Origin: Verrucomicrobiota bacterium
Lineage (GTDB): Bacteria; Verrucomicrobiota; Kiritimatiellia; CAIQIC01; JAGNIJ01
Assembly: GCA_022710725.1 (NCBI GenBank)
Contig: JAKLGK010000001.1
Coordinates: 425,010-489,009, forward strand
Direction of reading: 5' to 3'
DNA length: 64,000 nt
In this document: positions 34,492 to 42,226 of the stretch, piece after piece
Numbering within the stretch: the first letter of the stretch is position 1
How the letters are laid out: every line of letters begins with the position of its first letter
Translations under genes and position numbers: made by a program
The notes under the pieces: generated by a model
What the model was told of the DNA's origin: nothing
The model's database searches: none
Seen by the model: only the letters and a program-made list of their open reading frames with translations

Positions 34492-35139
34492 CTACACGCG
34501 GCCTTCTCCGGCGACGGCGCGGCGCCGGACGACCGAGATCCCCCAGTCCGGGCCCTCCGTGCAGTATTTCGCCTTGATGAAGAGCGCCTCGTCGATGGCC
34601 TCGAACACCGCGACGGGGCCGGGGTGCACGTTGGTATCGTGCATCACCACCACGCCGTCCGGGGCGAGGCGCTCCACGTACTGCCAGTCGGCGAGGCACT
34701 GGTTGACGGAATGCCAGCCGTCGATGAACAGGAAATCGATAGTCTTCGCCCCGCCCGCCTCCATCTGGCGGTAGACCCGGCCGCGGTCCGCGGAATCCAT
34801 TTTCAGCGTGTGGATGCGCCGGCTGGCGTTGTCCAGGTGGCTTTTGTCCTCGATGTCCACGCCGATATACAGGCAATCGCCGGGCTTGTGGGCGAGGAGG
34901 ATGCCGGTGGACGATTCCGGCAGCGGGTTCCGCTGCACGCCGATCTCGACGATGCATCGCGGGGCCGGCACGCTCAACAGGGCCTGCCGGAGCACCTCCT
35001 GGTTGGCGGCCGAAAACTCGCGCGGCACGGGGCGGTAAAATTCGTTGTAGAAATCGACGTTATCGTCGCGACCAGGCGCCAGGCTCGGCCGATACTTGAG
35101 CCCGACCACCGGACCCGGTTGCTGGGCAATCGTGTACAT
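34492..35139 (-). CDS. Class I SAM-dependent methyltransferase-like protein
   Basis: This is a 215-residue protein. CIVEIGVQRNPLPES is the glycine-poor equivalent of motif I; YIGVDIEDKSHLDNA and TIDFLFIDGWHSVNQCLADW match the acidic loop and post-motif of methyltransferases acting on sugars or small molecules. VVVMHDTNVHPGPVAVFEAI resembles the MT_24 type. The ATG at 35139 is chosen because AAAGGAA lies 4 nt upstream. It faces the preceding gene tail to tail. The substrate cannot be read. Confidence 0.75.
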   Translation of the reverse strand: MYTIAQQPGPVVGLKYRPSLAPGRDDNVDFYNEFYRPVPREFSAANQEVLRQALLSVPAPRCIVEIGVQRNPLPESSTGILLAHKPGDCLYIGVDIEDKSHLDNASRRIHTLKMDSADRGRVYRQMEAGGAKTIDFLFIDGWHSVNQCLADWQYVERLAPDGVVVMHDTNVHPGPVAVFEAIDEALFIKAKYCTEGPDWGISVVRRRAVAGEGRV

Positions 35140-35165
35140 GGGGTTCCTTTCCAGTGCGCGCGGTG

Positions 35166-35354
35166 TCAAGGCCTCCTGAAGGCCGCGCTCGCCAGGCAAA
35201 ACAGAACGAGGCCGATGCCGAGAAGAGCCAGCGTAATGGGACAGGGCATGGGCCAGCCGAACAGCGGGTTCGGCACTCCCGCGACGATGGCCGCGGCATC
35301 CAGCACCAGCAGCAGCCCGGCCACGATCAGTATCCATTTAGACACGAGGAGCAT
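35166..35354 (-). CDS. Small two-helix membrane protein
   Basis: This is a 62-residue protein with membrane helices at about 6-26 (ILIVAGLLLVLDAAAIVAGV) and 37-56 (ITLALLGIGLVLFCLASAAF). The start at 35354 has AAAAGGAAA upstream. It lies 26 nt before the methyltransferase-like gene on the same strand and may be co-transcribed. No family recognised. Confidence 0.6.
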   Translation of the reverse strand: MLLVSKWILIVAGLLLVLDAAAIVAGVPNPLFGWPMPCPITLALLGIGLVLFCLASAAFRRP

Positions 35355-35559
35355 GGGGTTTCCTTTTCTTGCCCCGGGATATTGCACGAGGGGCGGCTGA
35401 ATATCCACTTCGAATCGGCCGGCTCCGATTCGTGCGGGAAAACGGCGCCGGGGCGCCGCGCGCGAATGGCGATCTACCCAAAAAGGTGAACGTGTCTCGG
35501 CGCCCACTGTCTACACCTTCAGCCGCATGAGACTTGAAAGACAACAAGCAGGAGTCATT

Positions 35560-36336
35560 ATGAGAACCCGCATTCGCCCCTGGTTGTGCTGTGCCGTCCC
35601 TGCGCTCATTCTGGCCGGCGCGCTGGCCTCCCCGGCCCGGGCCGGAGATCGCCCGACCGTCGTCTCGACCGTGCCGGCGGTCGGCGCCGTAGAGGTGGAC
35701 CCGGCCATGACGGAGATCACGGTCACGTTCGACCAGGACATGGCCGGCGGCTTCTCGTGGACGGGCGGCGGCCCGGATTACCCGCCGACAACCGGCCGGC
35801 CGTTCTGGCGCGATGCGCGGACGTGCGTGTTGCCGGTGAAACTGGAAGCCGGACACTACTACCGCGTCGGCATCAATTCCAAGAGCCACCAGAACTTCCG
35901 CAACCAGTCGGGCCTGCCCGCGCCGACGGCGGCCATATATTTCACCACAGCAGGCGCGAGCGAGGAACTCCAAGCCAAGACCCGGAAACCCACGGTCGTC
36001 GAGATGACCCCGGCCAACGGCGCGACGGATGTAGATCCGGCCACTACGGAATTGCGTGTGACTTTCAGCGTGCCCATGGGTGGTGGGTTTTCGTGGACCG
36101 GCGGCGGGCCGGCGTACCCGGCCGGCGTCGAGGGCAAGGGCCCCTACTGGACCGTCGGCCAACTCACCTGCGCGCTACCGGTCAAACTGGAGCCGAACCA
36201 CACCTACCGGCTGAACCTGAACAGCTTTTCGCACAAGAACTTCCAGAGCGCCGGCGGCGTGCCGCTCGAGCCCGTGACCTACACCTTTTCCACCGGAGCA
36301 GGAGGCCCTACCCCGCCCGCGCCGCCTCTTCCATAG
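35560..36336 (+). CDS. Secreted protein with two SbsA/Big_5-type Ig-like domains
   Basis: This is a 258-residue protein. A signal peptide (about 1-28, ending SPARA) is followed by two copies of one domain at about 32-135 and 145-250. Each runs RPTVVSTVPAVGAVEVDP, then ITVTFDQDMAGGFSWTGGGP, then a LPVKLEAGHYYRVGINS-type block; the second copy keeps FSVPMGGGFSWTGGGPAYP. This is the bacterial Ig-like fold used in S-layer and adhesion proteins. The ATG at 35560 has AGGAG upstream. No enzyme domain is attached. Confidence 0.85.
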   Translation: MRTRIRPWLCCAVPALILAGALASPARAGDRPTVVSTVPAVGAVEVDPAMTEITVTFDQDMAGGFSWTGGGPDYPPTTGRPFWRDARTCVLPVKLEAGHYYRVGINSKSHQNFRNQSGLPAPTAAIYFTTAGASEELQAKTRKPTVVEMTPANGATDVDPATTELRVTFSVPMGGGFSWTGGGPAYPAGVEGKGPYWTVGQLTCALPVKLEPNHTYRLNLNSFSHKNFQSAGGVPLEPVTYTFSTGAGGPTPPAPPLP

Positions 36337-36930
36337 AACGGGCGGGGCACCATCCTCGCGAGCAGCGCAGGCGTCTCACAAGGCCGCAGGCCGCGCGGGC
36401 AAGACCGGCGACGCAACGGGTATGCAGGCATAGGCCTGTCGCACGCTCCGTCCGATGCCGAAAGCCGCGTTGCTGCGAGGCCAACGACGCAGCGGATGAG
36501 CGCCCCCTCCACATCAGGGCCCGCCAACTTCAGCGCGCCCTGCCACTCCGTCCCCCTCATGTCTCGCGCTTTGAATTCAGACTGCGCCCGGAACCGCCCC
36601 GCAAAACAAGTCAGCCAGATGGCGATCCATGCGACGGCCGCGCAGGGCCCCCGAGACCCTGCCCCGTGCGCCGAACGTGGCGAGGCCACGGACTCATCCC
36701 GCCGCGATTTGCATCCCCGGGCGGCACGGGATAGGCCCTTCGCTTTTGCATCCATCCGGATGCGACGTGCGGCCCAAGGCGACAGGATGGAGCCCGCCGG
36801 CCCGGCGCACCGCGACAGCGAGCGGTGTCGCGCCGTTTGCCAGGGGGGACCAGCCGGCGAAACCGTTCTCCTGACGAAGCCGCCCTTCTTCTTGGCCGGT
36901 TGATTTCTATGTTCTGCCAGTCATGTATTC
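36337..36930. other. Long gene-free stretch with small hairpins
   Basis: About 600 nt without a convincing gene. Small hairpins occur, for example GCATCC-ATCC-GGATGC (36748-36763) and an imperfect GGCGCaCCGC/GCGGTGtcGCGCC pair near 36813-36838. It could be a decayed multi-hairpin element but lacks the CTAGCCCG ends. Confidence 0.4.
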
Positions 36931-37008
36931 GCTTTCTCTTCCGCACCTCCGATCCAAGATGGCTCCCGCTCCATCAGAAGAAAGGTCGAAGCCCGACTGC
37001 ATTCCACG
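36931..37008 (+). promoter_or_regulatory. Shared leader repeat, copy 3
   Basis: CATCAGAAGAAAG (36972-36984), 15 nt, then CATTCCACG (37000-37008) are identical in sequence and spacing to copy 1 upstream of the fabG-like gene. The upstream part is weaker. The next gene starts at 37075. Confidence 0.55.
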
Positions 37009-37074
37009 CTTTTCCAGACAGCGCCTGAATTTTTTCGCCGCTTCCCGGTATAGTCAGGGAAGGAGGCGCCCCGC

Positions 37075-38778
37075 GTGCTTTGCTCGCACAAGAGTTGGCG
37101 GATCATGGCCTTGGCGTGGCTGGCGGCCGGGCCGGCTCTCGCCGAACCGCCGCTGTTGGTGGTCTACCCCGGCGGCTGGCACGCGGCGGTGACCAACTTC
37201 GCCGCGTTCAAGCAGCGGCTGGGTTACGACGTTCGCCTGACCAACCACTGGGACGCGACTGCCGGCCAGACCAACAGCCCGGCCACGTTGCGGGCCGCCC
37301 TGCTCTCCTTCTATTCATCCCTGTCCGCCACCCAGCAGCCGGGCTGCGTCCTGCTGGTCGGCAGTTTTCAGGCCCTGCCCGCGCCCGTCTTTCGGGTCGC
37401 CGCCAGCGACGCCCCCTATTACTCGGACATCTATTTTTCCATCCCTGACGTCAACTTCGATGCCAACGGGAATGGCACCAACGGCGAATACGGCGCGGCG
37501 GGGGACCTCACCTCCGCCCAGTTCGACGGTTTCTTCACCGCCTTGAGCAACAAGCTCGTTGTCGGCCGGATCCCCGTCGCCGCCACCGCGGGCATCGAAA
37601 CCGTACGCCGTCTGCTCGACGCCTCGGTCGCGTTCGAACGGGAAACCGGCGCCCGCAAAAGCCGGGCGCTGCTGACCGCGGGGCGCATCGACACCAGCAC
37701 ACCCGCGGATAGCTGGGAATACGTCGTCCGCGAACTGGCCGGGCGGCTCGGATCGAACTACCCGGCGCGGACGTTCGTCACGGTGGCGCACGTCGCGTCC
37801 AACTACACCAACCGCGCCGGCATCGACTACGCGGTGGAAGGCGACGATGTCAGCACGGGGTACACCGAGGGCCAGAACATCGTTCGCGGGCTCTGGCAGT
37901 CCAACGACGCGTGTGCTTTCCTCTGCAACGTCTCGCACGGCAGCTCGATCTACGATTTCGCCCTGCGCCGCAACGGCGCGGGCCTCCCGGCCAGCGTCCA
38001 CGCGGCCATCGTCCTCTCGATGTCCTGCGCTTCCTACGATCTCGGGACCGCCGCGTTCACGGCGGGCGTCGCCGCGGCCTACCTGGGTTCGACGGCGGTC
38101 GTCACACCGGACGTTGCGACGCTGGCCTCCGCGCCGCGCATGGTCTCCGCGGATGTCCAGCAGCGGGCCGCGATCGATATCCTGGGCCTGACCCAGACCG
38201 TCGGGCGCGTGTTCCGCGAGGAATTCGACTACTACGTGGACCAGATCCCGGCCGCGGGCTGGCTGACCTACCTGATGGACCCGGCCGGCGTCCTGCGCAA
38301 CGTCATCGGGTTCCAGATCATCGGCGACCCGACCCTGCGGCGCGAGTATCCGGACGGCGATGCCGACGGCCTGCTGGACCCCGAGGAGGCGACCCTCGGC
38401 ACCCTGCCGGGCGACGCGGACACGGACGGCGACGGGCTGCCGGACGGGTACGAGTTCCTCACCCCGACGCTCGACCCGCTGGCCGACAACGGCCCGGACG
38501 TGGACGGAGACGGCAGCCTCAACGGGGACGAGTGGATCGCCGGCACCGACCCGCTGTCGGACTCGGACTATCCCTGCCTCGCGTGGACGGGCGATCTCGC
38601 GCTCTCCTGGAACAGCGTCACGGGCCGGCTCTACACCGTGCAACAGGCGACCAACGCGCCGCCGTTCGAGTGGCAGGACTGCTCCGCCGCCGCTACGGGC
38701 ACGGGCGCGCGGGTTGAATTCGAGCCCGACACCGCGCCGGCGCGGGTTCTCTACCGGATGTCCATTTCCCGGCCCTGA
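37075..38778 (+). CDS. Secreted gingipain-family (C25) Cys peptidase with TSP3 repeats
   Basis: This is a 567-residue exported protein. A signal peptide (about 1-23) precedes a C25-like catalytic domain: FLCNVSHGSSIYDF holds the catalytic His (about 287) and VLSMSCASYDL the Cys (about 323). GDADGLLDPEEATLGTLPGD and DTDGDGLPDGYEFLTP (about 425-475) are calcium-binding thrombospondin type-3 repeats. The last 80 residues form the LSWNSVTGRLYTVQQATN...YRMSISRP module seen in other secreted proteins here. The GTG start is supported by AAGGAGG 8 nt upstream. It probably degrades proteins outside the cell. Confidence 0.88.
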   Translation: MLCSHKSWRIMALAWLAAGPALAEPPLLVVYPGGWHAAVTNFAAFKQRLGYDVRLTNHWDATAGQTNSPATLRAALLSFYSSLSATQQPGCVLLVGSFQALPAPVFRVAASDAPYYSDIYFSIPDVNFDANGNGTNGEYGAAGDLTSAQFDGFFTALSNKLVVGRIPVAATAGIETVRRLLDASVAFERETGARKSRALLTAGRIDTSTPADSWEYVVRELAGRLGSNYPARTFVTVAHVASNYTNRAGIDYAVEGDDVSTGYTEGQNIVRGLWQSNDACAFLCNVSHGSSIYDFALRRNGAGLPASVHAAIVLSMSCASYDLGTAAFTAGVAAAYLGSTAVVTPDVATLASAPRMVSADVQQRAAIDILGLTQTVGRVFREEFDYYVDQIPAAGWLTYLMDPAGVLRNVIGFQIIGDPTLRREYPDGDADGLLDPEEATLGTLPGDADTDGDGLPDGYEFLTPTLDPLADNGPDVDGDGSLNGDEWIAGTDPLSDSDYPCLAWTGDLALSWNSVTGRLYTVQQATNAPPFEWQDCSAAATGTGARVEFEPDTAPARVLYRMSISRP

Positions 38779-38909
38779 TCGGAGTGAATCGCCGAGGATG
38801 CGAAGATGCCTTCGGGGAGGGGCCGTGAACCCTGCGGGCCTTTCGCGTTCTCCACGACGAATATCCTGTTGCCCGCGCGCCGGCGCGGGGCTAGGATTCG
38901 CTGGTAGCT

Positions 38910-39557
38910 ATGTTGACTTTCGCGGAAGAGATCGTGCTGCTCGCGCTCGACGAGAAGGAGGGCGTGATCACGGAACTCCCTCACCAGGCCCTCCACGCGG
39001 CCATGTCGGGCGCCGTGCTGATGGAACTCTGCCTGCTCAACCGCGTGGACGTGGACGCGAAGCAGATGAAGGTGGTGGACACGACGCCGACCGGCGAGCC
39101 GATCCTGGACGCCGTCCTGAAGGATCTCCAGGGTTCCCATCCGGAGCACACCTTGGCCTACTGGCTGAACCGTATGGCCGGCCACCACGCCCACGAGATC
39201 CTGCGGCTCTCCTTCACCGGGCTGGTGCGCAAGGGCGTGCTGCGCGAGGAGAAACACCGGTTTCTCTGGGTCTTTCCCGACCGCCGGTACCCCCGCCTTA
39301 ACGACCGCGAGTTCATCGAGGTCCGCGCCCGGCTGCGCCAGGCGCTGCTCGGCACGGATATCCCGGAGGTGCGCGACATCGTCCTGGTCAGCCTCCTCAA
39401 CGCCTGCCGGCTGATCCCGCGCATCCTGGCGGACGACGAACTGCCGCGCGCGCACGCCCGGATCGCGCAATTGTCCCGCCTGGACCTGATCGGCCAGGCC
39501 TTGGCCCAATCCATCCGCGAAATCGAATTCGCGTTGAGCCTGCCGATGATGCTGTGA
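38910..39557 (+). CDS. GOLPH3/GPP34-like protein
   Basis: This is a 215-residue protein of the GPP34 family (eukaryotic GOLPH3/Vps74, phosphoinositide-binding Golgi proteins; bacterial function unknown). It opens MLTFAEEIVLLALDEKEG and has the LHAAMSGAVLMELCLLNRVD helix and LRLSFTGLVRKGVLREEKHR typical of the family. The C-terminus (LIGQALAQSIREIEFAL) is hydrophobic. It overlaps or abuts a STAS gene and heads a partner-switching set, an association that suggests membrane-lipid-linked signalling by inference. Confidence 0.85.
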   Translation: MLTFAEEIVLLALDEKEGVITELPHQALHAAMSGAVLMELCLLNRVDVDAKQMKVVDTTPTGEPILDAVLKDLQGSHPEHTLAYWLNRMAGHHAHEILRLSFTGLVRKGVLREEKHRFLWVFPDRRYPRLNDREFIEVRARLRQALLGTDIPEVRDIVLVSLLNACRLIPRILADDELPRAHARIAQLSRLDLIGQALAQSIREIEFALSLPMML

Positions 39558-39565
39558 GACGACGC

Positions 39566-39925
39566 ATGCAGCTCCAAATCACAGGCGAGGAAGGGCCGAT
39601 CATCCGCCTGGCCCTGTCGGGGGCGCTGGACCTGGCGGGCGTGCGCGAAGTCGAGCTGAAATTCCTCGCCCACACCGCGTCCCGCGGCGGGCCGGCGCTC
39701 GTGGATCTCTCGGGCGTTACGTTCATGGCCTCCCTCGGCATGCGCATGCTGCTCGAGGCCTCTCGCGCGCTGCAGCGGAAGGGCGCGGCCCTCGGGCTGC
39801 TGAATCCCTCCGCCCTGGTCGAGGACGCCCTGCGCGCCGCGGGGATCGCCGACCTGGTGCCCGTTTTTCACGACGAAGCCCGCGCCCTCGCCGCGCTGCT
39901 GTCGAACCCGGAGAAGACGCCATGA
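39566..39925 (+). CDS. STAS-domain anti-anti-sigma-like protein
   Basis: This is a 119-residue single STAS domain. LALSGALDLAGVREVE is the first strand and helix, and DLSGVTFMASLGMRMLLEAS holds the usual phospho-acceptor position (Ser of ASLG). An alternative GTG start at 39554 overlaps the GOLPH3-like stop. The last codons overlap the next STAS gene (ATGA, 39922-39925). It would bind the anti-sigma kinase encoded downstream. Confidence 0.85.
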   Translation: MQLQITGEEGPIIRLALSGALDLAGVREVELKFLAHTASRGGPALVDLSGVTFMASLGMRMLLEASRALQRKGAALGLLNPSALVEDALRAAGIADLVPVFHDEARALAALLSNPEKTP

Positions 39926-40260
39926 TCATCACGCACACCCGGCAGGACGCCCTCGCGCTCGTACGCATCGAGGGCCGGCTGGACGCCGCCGCGGCGCCGG
40001 CCGCCGAAAAGCAGCTCACCGACCTGTTCGCCGCCGGCGCGCGCGCCGTCGCCCTGGACGGCTCCGCGCTGGAATACATCAGCAGCGCCGGGCTGCGCGT
40101 TCTGCTCTCGCTGACCAAGAAGATCAAGGCCGCCGGCGGCCGCATCGCGCTGGGCGGGCTGCAGCCCCAGGTGAAGGAAATCATCGAGATCGCGGGGTTC
40201 TCCAGCATCATGCCCGTGTTCGCCTCGGCGGAGGAAGCCCGCCGGGTATGCGCGGGGTAG
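39922..40260 (+). CDS. STAS-domain anti-anti-sigma factor
   Basis: This is a 112-residue STAS domain. LVRIEGRLDAAAAPAAEKQL and LDGSALEYISSAGLRVLLSL match SpoIIAA/RsbV; the Ser pair in ISSAG is the standard phosphorylation site. It is translationally coupled to the previous STAS gene and lies 15 nt before the HATPase kinase gene. It is likely one of the competing ligands of that kinase. Confidence 0.92.
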   Translation: MIITHTRQDALALVRIEGRLDAAAAPAAEKQLTDLFAAGARAVALDGSALEYISSAGLRVLLSLTKKIKAAGGRIALGGLQPQVKEIIEIAGFSSIMPVFASAEEARRVCAG

Positions 40261-40275
40261 CGCCGGAGCGCGCCC

Positions 40276-40695
40276 ATGCCCGACGAACTGCGCCTGACCA
40301 TCGCCAACCGCCTCGACGAGCTCGAGCGAGCCGAGGCGGAGATTTCCGCCTTCATGGACCGGCACCGCGTGCCGCCGGCCCGCCGGTACGCCGCCTCGCT
40401 GGCGCTCGAGGAAATGCTTTCCAATATCATCAAGTACGGATACGACGACGCGGCGGAGCACGCGATCGGGATCCGCGTCGAGTCCGGTGCGCGGGAGCTG
40501 GCGTTGACCCTTGAGGATGACGGGCACCCGTTCGACCCCACCGCGCTCGCGGCGCCGGACACTTCGCAGCGGATCGAGGACCGGTCCATCGGAGGCCTGG
40601 GCATTCACCTGGTGCGCCGGATGACGGACGGGATGACCTGGCGGCGCGAGGGCGGCAAGAACGTCGTGCGCATTGTCATCCGCCGGGACGGTTGA
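40276..40695 (+). CDS. RsbW/SpoIIAB-like anti-sigma kinase
   Basis: This is a 139-residue GHKL ATPase. The N-box is SLALEEMLSNIIKYGYDD (about 45-62), the G1 box LEDDGHPFDP (about 80) and the G2 box SIGGLGIHLVRRMTD (about 103). There is no extra sensor domain. Such kinases phosphorylate STAS partners and hold a target, often a sigma factor. No matching sigma-B-type gene is nearby, so the output may be a response regulator or the ECF factor at 30374, which is speculation. Confidence 0.92.
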   Translation: MPDELRLTIANRLDELERAEAEISAFMDRHRVPPARRYAASLALEEMLSNIIKYGYDDAAEHAIGIRVESGARELALTLEDDGHPFDPTALAAPDTSQRIEDRSIGGLGIHLVRRMTDGMTWRREGGKNVVRIVIRRDG

Positions 40696-40765
40696 CCCGC
40701 GGCCGGGTTGCCGCGCGGGCGGGTTTCTGGTAAAGAGAAGCGAAAACACCGGACGGGAGAATCAC

Positions 40766-41098
40766 ATGCAATTTCAGGACAGCCGCATGGGTCAGGCGTG
40801 GGTGATCGAGGTGGGCGGCCGCGTGGACGCGGCGGGCGCGGCGTTGCTCGAGGCGCACTGCCAGCAGGGGCTCGGCCGCGGGGAGACGCGCCTGGTGGTG
40901 GATCTCGCCGGCGTGGATTTCATGGCCAGCGCCGGCCTGCGCGCGCTGTTGAGCCTGGCCAAGAAGGTCAAGCCCAAGGGCAAGCTGGTGATCTCCGGCG
41001 CCCGCGGCCCCGTGAAGGAGATCTTCGACCTCGCTGGCTTCACGACCATCCTGCCGATATGCGACACGCTGGAGCAGGCCGCCGGCCTGGTGATGTAA
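40766..41098 (+). CDS. STAS-domain anti-anti-sigma factor
   Basis: This is a 110-residue STAS protein. IEVGGRVDAAGAALLEAHCQ and VDLAGVDFMASAGLRALLSL (Ser of ASAG) fit the family. It is the third STAS gene of the set, 70 nt after the kinase, with GGGAG before the ATG. It closely resembles the second STAS gene (FDLAGFTTILPICDT against IEIAGFSSIMPVFAS), so local duplication is likely. Confidence 0.9.
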   Translation: MQFQDSRMGQAWVIEVGGRVDAAGAALLEAHCQQGLGRGETRLVVDLAGVDFMASAGLRALLSLAKKVKPKGKLVISGARGPVKEIFDLAGFTTILPICDTLEQAAGLVM

Positions 41099-41124
41099 GG
41101 CGGGTCAACGTCCGGAACGGCGCC

Positions 41125-41298
41125 AACCCGCATTTTGCGCGGGCTGTCGCCCGAAGGGCCGCCACGCGAGCCGCGTAGGCCGCGGCAACGTGGCCCTATG
41201 CGGTGAGGCGCCCCGCCGAGCGGGGCGCCATTGCCACTCGCGTGCTCAGAAGCGCTTATTGCATGAACGTCGCAACGCTCATGCAGCAAGCGGGCTAG
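41125..41298. repeat. Multi-hairpin dispersed element, copy C
   Basis: This is an element of about 174 bp ending in CGGGCTAG (41291-41298); the left end (AACCCGC) has lost the TAG. Hairpins: GGCCGCCACGcGaGCCGCG with its bulged partner (41157-41195, the same module as in copy B), GGCGCCCCGC 10 bp perfect (41207-41229), and CGCTTATTGCATGAaCGT with an imperfect partner (41253-41292). The stretch CGTGCTCAGA before the last hairpin matches copy B read in reverse. The final CTAG supplies the TAG stop codon of rdgB. Confidence 0.75.
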
Positions 41299-41909
41299 GG
41301 GGCCGGCCATTCGGCCGGGTCGGTCATCAGGAAATCATGCCAGGCGGCCCGGGCCTTCTGCAGCGCGCGGCCGCGGTGGGAGATCGCGTTTTTCGCGCCG
41401 GCTTCCATCTCCGCGAAGGTCTGATCGAAGCCGTCGGGGACAAAGAGCGGATCGTAGCCGAAACCCTGGGCGCCGCGAATTCCATGAATGATCCGGCCCT
41501 CGCAGCGGCCTTCGACGGTCCGGGTTTTCCCGGAAGGGCTGGACAGCGCGACGACGCAGCGGAACCGCGCGCGGCGGTCCGCCGCGCCCTCGAGCGCCTT
41601 CAGCAGCTTCGCGTTGTTGGCCGGGTAGCTTACCGGCTCGCCGGCGTACCGGGCCGAGTACACGCCGGGCGCGCCGCCCAGGGCGTCCACCTCCAGGCCC
41701 GAATCGTCCGCGAGCGCCCAGCCGCCCGTCGCGCGCGCGAGGGCCGTCGCCTTTTTGATCGCGTTCGCCTCGAAGGTCTTCCCGTCCTCCTCGACGTCCG
41801 GGATCTCCGGGTGGTCCAGCGCGCTGGACAGCTCCAGCCCGGGCAGGTCGAACAGCGTGCGGATTTCCTCCAGCTTGTGGCGGTTGCGCGAGGCGAGGAT
41901 GAGTTTCAT
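41295..41909 (-). CDS. rdgB: RdgB/HAM1 XTP/dITP pyrophosphatase
   Basis: This 204-residue housekeeping enzyme hydrolyses non-canonical purine triphosphates (ITP, XTP, dITP). The start MKLILASRNRHKLEEI gives the nucleotide-binding SxNxxK motif. ANAIKKATALA, ALADDSGLEVDALGGAPGVY and GFGYDPLFVPDG are family blocks with the catalytic acidic residues. The ATG at 41909 fits the family start; no good ribosome site is seen, and 41918 is an alternative. The stop codon lies inside the end of multi-hairpin element C. Confidence 0.95.
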   Translation of the reverse strand: MKLILASRNRHKLEEIRTLFDLPGLELSSALDHPEIPDVEEDGKTFEANAIKKATALARATGGWALADDSGLEVDALGGAPGVYSARYAGEPVSYPANNAKLLKALEGAADRRARFRCVVALSSPSGKTRTVEGRCEGRIIHGIRGAQGFGYDPLFVPDGFDQTFAEMEAGAKNAISHRGRALQKARAAWHDFLMTDPAEWPAP

Positions 41910-42171
41910 GCGGCCCATCATCAGCGGCCGGCCCGGCGCGCGCAACCAGAAAGCGCGTCAGTCGGACGCCGTCTCTGCCGCATCGCCGGCGGCGCGCGCG
42001 GCCGGGTTCGTTCGAGAGCGAGCCGCGCGATTCCTGTCGGGCGGGCAGCGTTCGGGGCCAGGCCCGGCCGCGCGGCCGCCCAGCGCCGGGCAAGTCATAA
42101 CATAGCGCTTCACATCCGTGAGCATATTTGTTACAGATGATAGAGGGAGCGGAGCGGCGGCCACTAACGGG

Positions 42172-42199
42172 TTGACGCTCCCGCCCGTCCTGATACAGA
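42172..42199 (+). promoter_or_regulatory. Possible promoter of the FHA gene
   Basis: TTGACG (42172-42177), 16 bp, TACAGA (42194-42199), about 28 nt before the ATG. Confidence 0.35.
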
Positions 42200-42226
42200 C
42201 TGCCCACGCTCCACGGCGGATACGAC

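Noticed and set aside
37049..37054. TATAGT as -10 of the C25 peptidase gene
   Set aside because: The transcript would start at the ribosome-binding site and no -35 is found.
38871..38896. Fourth multi-hairpin element (CCCGCGC/GCGCGGG followed by GCTAG)
   Set aside because: Only one short GC hairpin, without the other modules or the opposite end; likely chance in GC-rich DNA.
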